64,000 nt of DNA from Sphingomonadaceae bacterium (GCA_024236155.1 JACKLA010000001.1:868001-932000); one strand, 5' to 3'. Shown: positions 50,990-60,086, counted from the stretch's first letter. Translations and numbers: made by a program. The notes: generated from the sequence alone by a model not told the origin.

Positions 50990-52543
50990 TCAGTGCATCG
51001 AAAGGGATAAGTTCTTCGGGAGAGGCTTGAGGAACAGTACCAGCGGCACCGTGACCAGGGTAATCGCGCCCATGGCGAAAAAGACATCGTTGTAGGTCAT
51101 CACGAACGCATCGCGCTGAATGATGCCGGAAAGCATCTCCAGCGCGGCCTGTGGATTGCCCAACGACGCCGTCATGGTGTCCAGGTATTCCTGTAGCCGG
51201 GGGCTGTTGGCGTTGAGAGTTTCTTCCATCCGCCGACTATGATGCCACAGGCGCTGGTCCTGGAACGAAGCAAGCCCGGCGAGCGCGAAAGAGCCCCCTA
51301 GGTTTCGCGCCGCGTTGAAGATGCCCGAAGCATCGCCGGCATCCTCCTTGGCAACCGAAGCTACCGTCGCCTGGTTGAGGAACATCATCGTGAGGATCAT
51401 GCCGATGCCGCGCAGGAACTGGCTTTCGGTGAACACTCCACCTCCCGATTCCGCTGTCAGATTTATGCTGACGAAACAGCTTAGCGCCATGATGAACATG
51501 CCCGCGCCGACCGCAATGCGGATGTGAATCCTGCGGATCATGAACGGGAGAACGGGCATCAACAGGAAAGCCGGAACGCCCATCCAGAAGATCACAAGTC
51601 CGGTCTGCAAGGCATTATAATCGGAAATTATCGCGAGAAATTGCGGGATCACGTAGGTCGAGCCATACATGACCATGCCAAGCGCCAGTGCCATCACCAC
51701 GACGCTGGCAAACTGCCTGCTGAGCATCAGGCGCAATTTGAGCACGGGTTTGCGCGCGTAAAGCTGTCCGTAGGTCAGAAGTGCAAAACCCACGACCGTC
51801 ATCAGTGTGAGCTGGACGATCAGCGTGGAATCGAACCACTCCTCACGGTGGCCTTCTTCCAGAACGATGGTCAGCCCACCCAACCCAAGGATCATACCAG
51901 CTATTCCCGCCCAATCAGCCTCGCGCAGGTAAACCCAGTCGGGCTTTTCATGGGGTAACCCGATGAATAGTAAAGCAAGGAGCAACGCGCAGACGGGCAC
52001 GTTGACGAAGAAGGCGTAGTGCCAGCTCAGGTTCTCGGTAAGCCAGCCCCCCACCAACGGGCCCATTACCGGCCCAAGAACCACGGTCATTCCGAAGAGC
52101 GCCATGCCAATCGGCTGTTGCGATGGAGGCAGTCGCTTTGCGACGATGGTCATGGCGGTTGGAATAAGCGCGCCGCCCATGAACCCTTGACCGGTGCGAC
52201 CGATGATCATCGTCGTCAGATCGGTGGCAATGCCGCACAACACCGAAAAGGCCGTGAAGGCAGAAACCGCGACGATGAGCAGCGTGCGAAGGCCGAGCAG
52301 TCTTTCCAGCCACGCGCTCAGAGGGATGATGATGATCTCGGCAACAAGGAAGGCTGTCGCGATCCAGGTGCCTTCGGTTCCGGTCGCGCCGATTTCCCCC
52401 TGGATCGTCGGCAGCGCCGAATTGACGATCGAGATGTCAAGCGTTGCCAGCATCGCCCCCAGCGCACCGGCGGCTACGGCGATCCAGGCCGTAGCATCGG
52501 CCTTTTCGACCGGCGGCGAAACCGCTGCAGCGGCGCCTGCCAT
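50990..52543 (-). CDS. DHA2-family multidrug MFS transporter (EmrB-like)
   Basis: A 517-aa major facilitator protein with about 14 predicted transmembrane helices. The N-terminal TLDISIVNSALPTIQGEIG (motif D1 of DHA2) and the antiporter motif GPVMGPLVGGWLTE in helix 5 are typical of EmrB/QacA drug-proton antiporters. It lies between the membrane-fusion protein (3-base gap) and the outer-membrane factor genes. The pump would extrude hydrophobic or aromatic toxicants. Confidence 0.93.
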   Translation of the reverse strand: MAGAAAAVSPPVEKADATAWIAVAAGALGAMLATLDISIVNSALPTIQGEIGATGTEGTWIATAFLVAEIIIIPLSAWLERLLGLRTLLIVAVSAFTAFSVLCGIATDLTTMIIGRTGQGFMGGALIPTAMTIVAKRLPPSQQPIGMALFGMTVVLGPVMGPLVGGWLTENLSWHYAFFVNVPVCALLLALLFIGLPHEKPDWVYLREADWAGIAGMILGLGGLTIVLEEGHREEWFDSTLIVQLTLMTVVGFALLTYGQLYARKPVLKLRLMLSRQFASVVVMALALGMVMYGSTYVIPQFLAIISDYNALQTGLVIFWMGVPAFLLMPVLPFMIRRIHIRIAVGAGMFIMALSCFVSINLTAESGGGVFTESQFLRGIGMILTMMFLNQATVASVAKEDAGDASGIFNAARNLGGSFALAGLASFQDQRLWHHSRRMEETLNANSPRLQEYLDTMTASLGNPQAALEMLSGIIQRDAFVMTYNDVFFAMGAITLVTVPLVLFLKPLPKNLSLSMH

Positions 52544-52546
52544 CGG

Positions 52547-53674
52547 TCAGTCTCCGGCCGCGTTGCGGATCGAATCGAGTTGGTCTCTAGCGGCGCGCGT
52601 ATCGACACTCGCGACAACAGACATGCCCGGCACCAGCAGACGCAGGATCTCGGGCGAAGCCTGAATGGATATGCGCACCGGGACGCGCTGAACGATCTTG
52701 GTGAAATTACCCGTCGCGTTCTGTGGCGGAAGGATTGAGAATTCTGCCCCGGTCCCGGGGGCGATGCTTTCCACTCTTCCTAATAGCTCGAGGTCCGGCA
52801 GCGCGTCGATTTCCAAGGTGACGGGTTGCCCCGGGCGGACAAGTCCGAGCTGCGTTTCCTTGAAATTTGCTGTCACGTAGAGGCGGTCGGTCGGTACGAG
52901 GCTCATAAGGCGTTGGCCAGGCTGGACAAATTGTCCAGGTCGGACCGTGAGGTCACCCACCCGCCCGGAAATACTGGCCTGGAGCGTGGTCGATGACAGG
53001 TTCAGACGGGCGGCCTCGAGTTGCGCACGAGCGGCGTTGGCTTGCGAATTGGCCTGGTCTATCTGCTCGCTAAGCGTGTTCTGTCGGCGCTGTGCCGCCG
53101 TGAGCGCGGCGCGCGCTGCCGCGACTTGAGCCTGCGCTTCTCTGGCCTGGGCCTCCAGCTGATCGAGCCTCTCGCGCGGCTCCGCTCCCGAAGCGGCAAG
53201 GGGGCGGTACCGGACAACCTGCTCAGCAGCGAGACCAGCCTGTGCAGATGCTGCTGCGAGCTGTGCACGGGCCTGGGCAATTGCCGCGTCCTGCTCTTGT
53301 TGCTGGGCGCGTACCGTATCTGCTCCGGCGAGCGACGCGGCGATCTGGGCTTCGACCTGGTTCGTTTGGGCACGATAATCTCGCACGTCCAGCTGGACAA
53401 GTGCATCGCCCGACGCGACCGTTTGATTCTCCGTCACTAATACGCGCTCGACGTAGCCCGCAATTTTGGGGGAGATGATGACGCTGTCGGCGGCAATATA
53501 AGCGTTGTCGGTGGACTGCTGGAATCTGCCGTACGTCTGATGATTGTAATACCAGTAGCTCCCGGCGAGCAGGACCAGAATGCCGGCGATCAGAAGACCC
53601 AGCCGGACCCGCGGACTGGACAACCCCGTCGGACGTGCGCCTTCATCGCTAGCCCCTGCTGTCTCGTCCGCCAT
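52547..53674 (-). CDS. HlyD/EmrA membrane-fusion protein
   Basis: A 375-aa periplasmic adaptor with one N-terminal transmembrane helix (LGLLIAGILVLLAGSYWYY), biotinyl-lipoyl-like half-motifs (SPKIAGYVERVLVTENQTV and LQASISGRVGDLTVRPGQFV), and a long Ala/Gln-rich coiled-coil hairpin (about 95-240). The start at ATG 53674 has GAGGAGCG 8 bases upstream. First gene of the efflux operon; a MarR gene lies divergently upstream and probably controlled it before decay. Confidence 0.92.
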   Translation of the reverse strand: MADETAGASDEGARPTGLSSPRVRLGLLIAGILVLLAGSYWYYNHQTYGRFQQSTDNAYIAADSVIISPKIAGYVERVLVTENQTVASGDALVQLDVRDYRAQTNQVEAQIAASLAGADTVRAQQQEQDAAIAQARAQLAAASAQAGLAAEQVVRYRPLAASGAEPRERLDQLEAQAREAQAQVAAARAALTAAQRRQNTLSEQIDQANSQANAARAQLEAARLNLSSTTLQASISGRVGDLTVRPGQFVQPGQRLMSLVPTDRLYVTANFKETQLGLVRPGQPVTLEIDALPDLELLGRVESIAPGTGAEFSILPPQNATGNFTKIVQRVPVRISIQASPEILRLLVPGMSVVASVDTRAARDQLDSIRNAAGD

Positions 53675-53782
53675 GATTATTTCGCTCCTCGCCATCGTTT
53701 GAGCCGCTGCGCGAGCGATATAGCGGCCAAAACAAAATGCGAAAGTCCTTTACTATTTTTCTCCGATCGATAGGAATGTCTC

Positions 53783-54025
53783 ATGCCAGAAGATGAGGGC
53801 ACTCTCGCACTCGACAATGTCATCACCCACGATGATCGAGCGATCTTCATGATGGACCAGATCAGCCGCGCCGCGCGCAAGGCATTCGATGACCGAGCAC
53901 AGCCGCTGAGCCTCAATCGTACGCAGTGGCGTGTGTTGGCGCAGCTCATCAGAGCTCCTGCCCTGAACCAGACGGACACCGCCAGGAGACTTGAAATCAC
54001 ATCCTCCAGCAGCGGCCTGGAAGAC
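53783..54025 (+). pseudogene. MarR-family regulator, C-terminally truncated
   Basis: The first 80 or so residues are a clear MarR N-terminal half: AIFMMDQISRAARKAFDDRA, LNRTQWRVLAQLIRAPALNQ and TDTARRLEITSS. After SSSGLED the sequence no longer resembles the family, and the wing with the DRR motif is missing in all frames. The frame stays open to 54328 by chance. It is divergent from the EmrAB operon and would have been its repressor; loss would leave the pump unregulated. The region 54026-54300 holds no recognisable gene. Confidence 0.72.
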
Positions 54026-54300
54026 ATGACGCCTTCGCGCTTGAGTGACCGGACGCGGCTTGCGCAAGTCATAGCAATATTCGGTCGCCACGGGCGGGGC
54101 GGCATCACGCCCGTGTTGGGACTAGGCCGATCTCAAACCAAAACACATTCGACGCGCCCGGATGCCCCGCTCGTGGCGATTGCGCCAGGGGACGAACCTC
54201 GGTCATGTTCTATAGCGGACAACCGAATGGAGCATGCGGGACGCGAACTTTCATTGCACCGGCCCTCTGCCGGACGAACAAACCGCTGGCGGCGTGCTAG

Positions 54301-55251
54301 ATGGAAACTAACGCAAACTTCTCCCTAGTGGCGTGGATCGTTGGCATTCTGATGCTTACGACCATCGCTTTCGCGATGTGGCTAATCGATCCCAGACCAA
54401 ATCAGGAAACATATCAGATCAAGTTTGATCGCTCCGTGGAAGGCCTTCAGTCGGGATCGACTGTAACACTATTGGGAGTCCCTGTGGGACAGGTAACATC
54501 GGTCCGTCTGGCGGAAAATGAACCGGAAAACGTGGTCGTTGTTCTGACTCTCGATCCTTCTGCGGCGAAAGTCCACGGCCTTGAAGCGACAATCAGCACG
54601 GATCTGATAACTGGAGAGGCTGCGCTCGTGCTCGAGGGCCGACGGGGTCGTGAGGGCATTTACACCGACAAGTCAGGAAAAAAGATCATTCCCGCCGCGG
54701 ACGAAACCGGACTATTGGGGAGGGATGCGACCGCCACTGTAGAGACCGTGGCAAATAGCATTCGCGCTCTGAACGAAGGACTGGAGCCAGAAAAGCAACG
54801 GGTGATCACCTCCGATCTTGTCCGGCTTCGAGTCACGACGGCCGCACTCGCATCGGACGCCGAAGGTTGGGACGAACGATTGGCCTCAACAAAAGGAAGA
54901 TTGTTAGACTTAGGGCAAAGGGTTGGTGGATGGGGAAATAATCTTCGAGATGCAGATCGGCGGATCTCAGGGCGGAGCGCTTCTGCTATCGCGCAACTAC
55001 GCCTTCGCCAATTCAGGGAGGGGGTGCAGAACGCTGAAAACAAACTTTCCCAGATAAGGAGTGGCATTCCGGCGGTCGAAGATTCTTTGGTTGAAGGTGA
55101 AACGGACCTTCGCGAACTTAGTCGCGAACTTGCTCCTCTCAGTGAAAAAATCGAAGATATTCAGGTTGAGGGAATTACATCAAATCCTCCCCTCCCAGAC
55201 TATCGGCCAAAAAGAAGAGAAGCTGGAACGAATATCGATGATTTAAAGTAA
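54301..55251 (+). CDS. MlaD/MCE-domain lipid-transport protein, orphan
   Basis: A 316-aa protein with an N-terminal transmembrane anchor (LVAWIVGILMLTTIAFAMWL) and one MCE domain (about 37-115; YQIKFDRSVEGLQSGSTVTL, LGVPVGQVTSVRL). A helical C-terminal part of about 180 residues follows. Typically MlaD binds phospholipid in the periplasm with the MlaEF ABC transporter; no mlaE, mlaF or mlaC gene is nearby. The METNANF opening is the family norm although no good ribosome site is visible. It is the last gene before the island's right end. Confidence 0.85.
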   Translation: METNANFSLVAWIVGILMLTTIAFAMWLIDPRPNQETYQIKFDRSVEGLQSGSTVTLLGVPVGQVTSVRLAENEPENVVVVLTLDPSAAKVHGLEATISTDLITGEAALVLEGRRGREGIYTDKSGKKIIPAADETGLLGRDATATVETVANSIRALNEGLEPEKQRVITSDLVRLRVTTAALASDAEGWDERLASTKGRLLDLGQRVGGWGNNLRDADRRISGRSASAIAQLRLRQFREGVQNAENKLSQIRSGIPAVEDSLVEGETDLRELSRELAPLSEKIEDIQVEGITSNPPLPDYRPKRREAGTNIDDLK

Positions 55252-55401
55252 ACCGAACGGATGACTGCTTCCGGGCAGAGCGCGCAGCCCGTAAAATAGC
55301 GGAGATTGGAGCGCAAAGCGGATAACGACCTACTCCGCGGTCAAGTTTGAAATTGAAATTCCGAGTCCTAAAAAAGGCATCGAACCAATACATTAGAGGG
55401 A

Positions 55402-55422
55402 TTTTGCGGGCCTTTTGCGGGC
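55402..55422 (+). repeat. Two TTTTGCGGGC direct repeats near attR
   Basis: TTTTGCGGGC occurs at 55402-55411 and again at 55413-55422, 11 bases apart start to start, about 65 bases inside attR. Spacing near one helical turn and the position suggest integrase or accessory-protein binding sites. The rest of the 55252-55697 gap, apart from attR, shows nothing recognisable. Confidence 0.45.
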
Positions 55423-55487
55423 TTTTCAGCTTGACCGAAATATCTAAACATCAGAAATTAAACGGAAAAGAAGTTCGAATGTGATGC

Positions 55488-55510
55488 CTCTTCTGGCACC
55501 ATTTGTTCTT
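55488..55510 (+). repeat. attR: copy of tRNA-Leu 3' end and flank
   Basis: CCTCTTCTGG then CACCATTTGTTCT, identical to 13752-13775 except for one missing G. A T-arm-like GTTCGA lies 16 bases before it, so a little more of the tRNA 3' half may be present in degenerate form. It marks the distal junction of the island. Confidence 0.8.
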
Positions 55511-55697
55511 CTCACGTTCTCCCAAATAATCTATAGAACCCGCAGAAACCCTAGGGATTTGGCCCTGGGATCGTTCCAGATTGTCCCGCCTGGCCTTGGG
55601 GTGCCAGACATTCTGTGGGCCTTTGCGAAAACCGCATGGGGAAAGGCCCGGACGCCTTTGCCCGAAAGCCGGCTTCGCGCGGCAAGCTGTGGCGCTT

Positions 55698-56708
55698 CTA
55701 GGCCTGTATCACCTGCTGTTCGATGGTACCGAAGATGGAGCGGTGTTGTTCGTCATGCATGTCGATGCGCACTGTGTCGCCGGGCTTCATGAAGGGGGTC
55801 TTGGGATTTCCCTTGTAGATTGTTTCGATCATGCGGATTTCCGCGATGCAGCTATAGCCTGCGCCGCCTTCCGCCACCGGCTTGCCGGGGCCGCCATCGG
55901 CACCCTTGTTGGAGATCGTCCCCGTGCCGATGATCGTACCAGCGCAAAGCCTGCGAGTCCTAGCCGCGTGGGCGATCAGTTCGGCCAGGTTGAAGGTCGC
56001 ATCGATGCCAACGTTGGCCCGCCCGAAGGGTTCGCCATTGTAATCGACCTCCAGCGGCAGGTGGACAAGATTGTCCTGCCATGCCGCGCCCAGTTCGTCG
56101 GGTGTTACAGCGACCGGTGAAAAGGCGCTCGCGGGCTTGGACTGGAAGAAACCGAAGCCCTTGGCCAGTTCACCCGGGATCAGGCCGCGCAGCGAGACGT
56201 CATTCACCAGCATCAGCAACTTGATGTGGTCCGCGGCATCCGTGCTTGAGGTGCCCATCGCGACATCGTCGGTGATGCAGGCGATCTCGCCCTCCATGTC
56301 GCAACCCCAGGCCACATCACCGAGCGGGATATCCTCGCGCGGAGCGAGGAAGCTGTCGGACCCGCCCTGATACATCAGCGGATCGCGATAGAAGCTTTCC
56401 GGCACATCGGCACCGCGCGCCTTCCGCACCAGTTCGACATGGTTGATATAGGCCGACCCGTCGGCCCACTGATAGGCACGGGGGAGCGGCGAGAGGGCTT
56501 CGTCCATGTGGAAGCGTTCGCAAGGCACCGCCCAGTGTTCGACGTCGCGATAAAGCCCTTCGAGCATGGGGGCACATCGCTGCCACTCGTCGAGCGCAGC
56601 CTGCAATGTCGGCGCAATGTCACTGGCCGTGCTGCAACGGGTCAGATCCTTCGACACAACCACAAGCCGGCCGTCGCGGGTGCCATCTTTCAATGATGCG
56701 AGTTTCAT
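55698..56708 (-). CDS. Fumarylacetoacetate hydrolase family protein
   Basis: A 336-aa FAH-fold hydrolase. The metal-binding segment reads GDVAWGCDMEGEIACITDD (Asp/Glu-x-Glu type) and the following LLMLVNDVSLRGLIPGELAK and FFQSKPASAFSPVAVTP carry the conserved Asp and Lys. It probably cleaves a C-C bond in a fumarylpyruvate- or acylpyruvate-like ring-fission product. Its start codon overlaps the VOC-protein stop by 4 bases, and it ends the leftward operon. A second, different FAH protein is at 62841. Confidence 0.9.
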   Translation of the reverse strand: MKLASLKDGTRDGRLVVVSKDLTRCSTASDIAPTLQAALDEWQRCAPMLEGLYRDVEHWAVPCERFHMDEALSPLPRAYQWADGSAYINHVELVRKARGADVPESFYRDPLMYQGGSDSFLAPREDIPLGDVAWGCDMEGEIACITDDVAMGTSSTDAADHIKLLMLVNDVSLRGLIPGELAKGFGFFQSKPASAFSPVAVTPDELGAAWQDNLVHLPLEVDYNGEPFGRANVGIDATFNLAELIAHAARTRRLCAGTIIGTGTISNKGADGGPGKPVAEGGAGYSCIAEIRMIETIYKGNPKTPFMKPGDTVRIDMHDEQHRSIFGTIEQQVIQA

Positions 56709-57262
56709 CGATCAATCCCGTGCTCTTTCCGGGCGATTTCGTGCAGCCAGTCAGCATGGCGAGGTGCCTTCCTGGTCTGGCTCCATTCGTCGAGCATCAG
56801 CGGCGCGACCCGCTTGAGCTCGGCATATTGCTCATCCGTCCCGATATCGGTCGCCAGTTCGATGCGGTGGCCGTTCGGGTCGAAGAAATAGATCGACTTG
56901 AAAATGCCGTGATGCGTGGGGCCGAGAACATCGATGCCCAGGCTTTCGATATGCGCTTTTGCGCTGAGCAATTCGTCTTCCGATGCGACCCGAAAGGCAA
57001 GATGCTGGACCCATGCCGGAGTGTTCTCGTCGCGGCCCATATCCGGTTGGTTGGGCAGTTCGAAAAAGGCGAGGACATTGCCGTTCCCCGCATCGAGGAA
57101 GACATGCATGTAGGGATCGTATGCACCGGTCGACGGGACGTGGTCCTCCGCAAAGGCGGTGGTGTAGTCCATGCCGAGTACGCGGCCGTACCATTCGACC
57201 GTCTCCTTCGCATCTTTGCAGCGGTATGCGGCGTGATGGATGCCAGAAAGCGAAAAATGCAT
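56705..57262 (-). CDS. VOC-family protein (extradiol dioxygenase/glyoxalase fold)
   Basis: A 185-aa two-module VOC protein. His in GIHHAAYRCKDA, His in WVQHLAFRVASEDEL and an acidic residue in FFDPNGHRIELATD are the expected metal ligands. Such proteins open aromatic rings or isomerise adducts. The gene is the penultimate member of a leftward operon between DUF2783 and FAH genes, so ring cleavage of a hydroxylated product is plausible but not established. Confidence 0.85.
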   Translation of the reverse strand: MHFSLSGIHHAAYRCKDAKETVEWYGRVLGMDYTTAFAEDHVPSTGAYDPYMHVFLDAGNGNVLAFFELPNQPDMGRDENTPAWVQHLAFRVASEDELLSAKAHIESLGIDVLGPTHHGIFKSIYFFDPNGHRIELATDIGTDEQYAELKRVAPLMLDEWSQTRKAPRHADWLHEIARKEHGIDR

Positions 57263-57268
57263 GGCTGT

Positions 57269-57472
57269 CTATTGCTCCTGATCTTCTGGGCTTGCGGCAT
57301 GGGCAATCGCTTCGGATACTGCTTCCGGATCGCCGACATGGTTGATGAGCAGCAGGATCAGGCGAGCGTTGACGCGCATGCTCTGATCCTCGCTGCGGCC
57401 ATCGTGAAGCGTTATGAGCTTCTGGTAGATTTCGTCCGGATCCGGGAGGTTGGGGGTGGTGATGAGCTTCAT
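57269..57472 (-). CDS. DUF2783 small protein
   Basis: A 67-aa protein (LPDPDEIYQKLITLHDGRS, NARLILLLINHVGD) matching the DUF2783 pattern. In related bacteria it sits beside FAD hydroxylases of this type, and here it overlaps that hydroxylase gene by 4 bases. It may be an accessory subunit; its function is unknown. Confidence 0.8.
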   Translation of the reverse strand: MKLITTPNLPDPDEIYQKLITLHDGRSEDQSMRVNARLILLLINHVGDPEAVSEAIAHAASPEDQEQ

Positions 57473-59082
57473 CCCAGATCGCCCCCCATTGAGTGCTCAA
57501 GTGCTTTCGACACCTGTGAACGGGTTGCCCTTTTCCACCGTGCCGTGACATATTGGTCGGGCCGGAGGAGATAGGCTGCACCTGGCGAGAGCGCGTAGCG
57601 ATCGATCAGCAGGTCGTTGCCGATTGCACCCGAAATATCGATTATGCCGATGCCAGGCAGGGTGAAACCCGGATCACCATTCGCCAATAACATGAAGTGC
57701 CCTTCGAGTTGCTCCAGCAACCACCGATCATTCAGTGGTGCATCGAGCGCGACCGAGCCGGGTGCGATTCCGCGACCGCACCAGTCGTCGCAATCGGGCG
57801 TGTTCAGGCGGCCGTTCGGATAACTCACCGCTGTCGACAAGCGCCCGGAATTCACCAGGGTGCGGGCAAAGGGGAATTGGCGGGCCAGTTCGAGCACGGT
57901 GTCGCGAAAGACCGCGCTCATCTTGCTCTTGGGGGTAATGAAATCGGTCGACCGGGTGGAGTTCAGAACGTTCTCATCCGCCGTAAGGATGGCTTCTTCG
58001 TTGTAGCTTTCCAGCAGCGTTGCGCTTGCCTGCCCGCGAAGGACAAGATCCAGTTTCCAGCCGAGATTGTCTATGTCGGCAAAGCCGCCGTTGCAGCCGC
58101 GAGCACCGAAGGGCGAGACCAGGTGTGCGCTGTCGCCTGCGAACAGCACCCGGTCGTGGACGAACCGGGCCATGCGGCGGCACTGGAACGTGTAGACGCT
58201 GTACCACTCCTGCTCGTAGTCGACATCATCGCCCAGCATGGCGCGGACGAGAGGATCGACGTTCTCCGGACGGATGCATGCCTCCCGGTCGATGTTCCAG
58301 CCGAGCTGGAAGTCGAGCCGCCAGACATCATCGGGCTGCTTGTGCATCAGCGCGGACTGGCCCGGATTGAATGGGGGGTCGAACCAGAACCAGCGTTCGG
58401 AAGGGCGTTCGCCCTTCATCTTTATGTCGGCGATCAGGAAATTGTCCTCGAACACGCGGCCATCGAAATCGAGGGCCAGCAGTTCCCGCACAGTGCTCTT
58501 GTTGCCGTCGCAGGCGATCAGCCAGTCGGACCTGATCTCGTAGCTACCGGCGGCGGTCGAGATGCCCAGGGTGACGCAGTCCTCACCTTTCTCGACCGAT
58601 ACGACATCGTGACCCCAGCGGATGTCGATATTGGGCAGTTCGCCGATGCGTTCCAGCAGTATATCTTCCAGATAGTATTGCTGGATGTTGATGAAGCCGG
58701 GCATTTTCTGGTTCTTCACCGGCAACATATCGAACTGGTATACCGGGTCGCTCTTGTCGCCCCAGAACACCTTGCCCACGTTCCAGACGACACCGCGTTC
58801 GACCGCCGTATCGCCTACTCCCAGTCGATCGAGTATGTCGAGCGATCGCTTGGAGAAGCAGATCGCTTTCGAGCCGGCCGGGACGAAGTCGAAGCGGCCG
58901 AGAACCACCACATCATGGCCCCGCTGGCCGAGATCGATCGCTTGCGCCAGGCCGACGGGGCCGGTGCCCGCGATCACGATCGTCGCATTTTCCCTCGGCG
59001 CAGCGGAGGGGAGAGGGGAAGGTTCCTTCTCCCGCCAGACACGGACATGATCGCGCCAGTTGATCGGAGAGGCATCGCCCAT
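57469..59082 (-). CDS. FAD-dependent aromatic hydroxylase (MhpA-like)
   Basis: A 537-aa class A flavin monooxygenase. The N-terminal 30 or so residues precede the dinucleotide motif IVIAGTGPVGLAQAIDLGQR; the middle has WLIACDGNKSTVRELL (DG motif), and FAGDSAHLVSPFGARGCNGG is the GD motif. The C-terminal domain of about 130 residues is of the MhpA/PheA kind. It would ortho-hydroxylate a phenolic acid using NAD(P)H. It neighbours DUF2783 and MBL-fold genes with 4- and 5-base spacing, all in one operon. Confidence 0.92.
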   Translation of the reverse strand: MGDASPINWRDHVRVWREKEPSPLPSAAPRENATIVIAGTGPVGLAQAIDLGQRGHDVVVLGRFDFVPAGSKAICFSKRSLDILDRLGVGDTAVERGVVWNVGKVFWGDKSDPVYQFDMLPVKNQKMPGFINIQQYYLEDILLERIGELPNIDIRWGHDVVSVEKGEDCVTLGISTAAGSYEIRSDWLIACDGNKSTVRELLALDFDGRVFEDNFLIADIKMKGERPSERWFWFDPPFNPGQSALMHKQPDDVWRLDFQLGWNIDREACIRPENVDPLVRAMLGDDVDYEQEWYSVYTFQCRRMARFVHDRVLFAGDSAHLVSPFGARGCNGGFADIDNLGWKLDLVLRGQASATLLESYNEEAILTADENVLNSTRSTDFITPKSKMSAVFRDTVLELARQFPFARTLVNSGRLSTAVSYPNGRLNTPDCDDWCGRGIAPGSVALDAPLNDRWLLEQLEGHFMLLANGDPGFTLPGIGIIDISGAIGNDLLIDRYALSPGAAYLLRPDQYVTARWKRATRSQVSKALEHSMGGDLG

Positions 59083-59087
59083 CGCGC

Positions 59088-60047
59088 TTACCCCTGCAGC
59101 TGGTCCCAGACCTGCCGATCCAGTTCCATGGTCCAGATTTCCGGCCAGTCCTTGCCGTCCATCTCATCCCACAGGCGCTTGACGTCGAAGGGCAGGCAAT
59201 GTTCGAAGATCGGCCAGCGGCCGAATTTGGGTTCCAGTGCTGCATGGCAGGCTTCGAAGGCCTCCTTGAGCGTGCCACCCCGGCGATGCACTGCGCCAGT
59301 GTGTTCGATCATGCTCTTGAGAAAGTCGCGCGTCTGCTCGACGGCCTTGTCGGTTGCTTCGATCCCTCTGGCAACTGCGCCCCGGCCACCGATGAGGTTC
59401 TCTGAACGGAACGCCTTGACCTTGTCGAGCGTGCCTGAGGACCAGTCGAAGTGAAAGGCGTCGCCAGTGTAGAGGGCAGCCTCGGCTTCCACCAGGTCGC
59501 CTGCGAAGAGCGTCCTGCTCTTGTCATGCCACACAACGATGTCGCCGGCCGTGTGTCCGCGCCCGCAAAATTGCAGATCCAGATGTCCGCGCTCACCGCC
59601 CAACTCGATTCGGAGGTGGTCGTCGAACGTCTGTGTCGGCCATGTGAGGCCCGGTATCTCCTCGGGTTGTTTGAACAGGCGCGGCATCCGCCCGAACTCA
59701 CTGTCCCAGTCCTGTTTGCCGCGTTCTTCGATCAGCTTGCGCGTCGGCTCGCTGGTGATGATGTGTTCTGCCTCGAATGCGCTGGCACCCAAGACACGAA
59801 CTGCATGATAATGGGTCAGCACGAGGTATTTGATCGGCTTGTCGGTATGCTCGCGCAACTTCACCAGCCAGTCGCGGGCCGCTGCGGGCGTCGCCCGCGC
59901 TTCAATGCATACCAGGAAGTCTTCCCCCTCGATCGCGCCGACATTGGGATCTCCTTCGGCGGTCAAGGCGTAAACGCCATCCGCAAGCACCTCGAGTGTT
60001 TCGGTCTTTTCAGCCAGATCGGCCGATGAAGCGAAGGGTTTTGCCAT
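59088..60047 (-). CDS. MBL-fold protein with atypical metal motif
   Basis: A 319-aa metallo-beta-lactamase-fold protein. The HxHxDH signature is changed to THYHAVRVLGAS, keeping His-x-His but lacking the Asp and third His. Other ligands appear present: GRGHTAGDIVVW (His) and LFAGDLVEAEAAL (Asp). The first gene of the leftward operon, preceded by the shared promoter region. It may be a one-metal hydrolase of a pathway thioester or lactone; activity is uncertain. Confidence 0.82.
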   Translation of the reverse strand: MAKPFASSADLAEKTETLEVLADGVYALTAEGDPNVGAIEGEDFLVCIEARATPAAARDWLVKLREHTDKPIKYLVLTHYHAVRVLGASAFEAEHIITSEPTRKLIEERGKQDWDSEFGRMPRLFKQPEEIPGLTWPTQTFDDHLRIELGGERGHLDLQFCGRGHTAGDIVVWHDKSRTLFAGDLVEAEAALYTGDAFHFDWSSGTLDKVKAFRSENLIGGRGAVARGIEATDKAVEQTRDFLKSMIEHTGAVHRRGGTLKEAFEACHAALEPKFGRWPIFEHCLPFDVKRLWDEMDGKDWPEIWTMELDRQVWDQLQG

Positions 60048-60086
60048 GAGATTCCTTCCTCAGAATTTTGTATTGCATTAGGTAAC

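Larger units (their letters stand above)
13752..55510. mobile_element. Genomic island (~41.7 kb) integrated at tRNA-Leu
   Basis: Bounded by direct repeats at 13752-13775 and 55488-55510, with a P4-type tyrosine integrase immediately inside the tRNA end and reading away from it. The cargo comprises hipBA, a HigBA-like pair, a ubiquitin-like conjugation operon, several IS elements, a P450/beta-oxidation catabolic block with two TonB receptors, an efflux operon and an orphan MCE protein. No relaxase, type IV secretion or replication genes are visible, so it is either mobilised in trans or no longer mobile. The repeat copies differ by one base, so exact boundaries carry an uncertainty of a few bases. 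Confidence 0.8.

Noticed and set aside
57697..59454. A 585-codon plus-strand frame opposite the FAD hydroxylase
   Set aside because: Shadow of the minus-strand hydroxylase and MBL genes; its composition shows the reversed codon bias.
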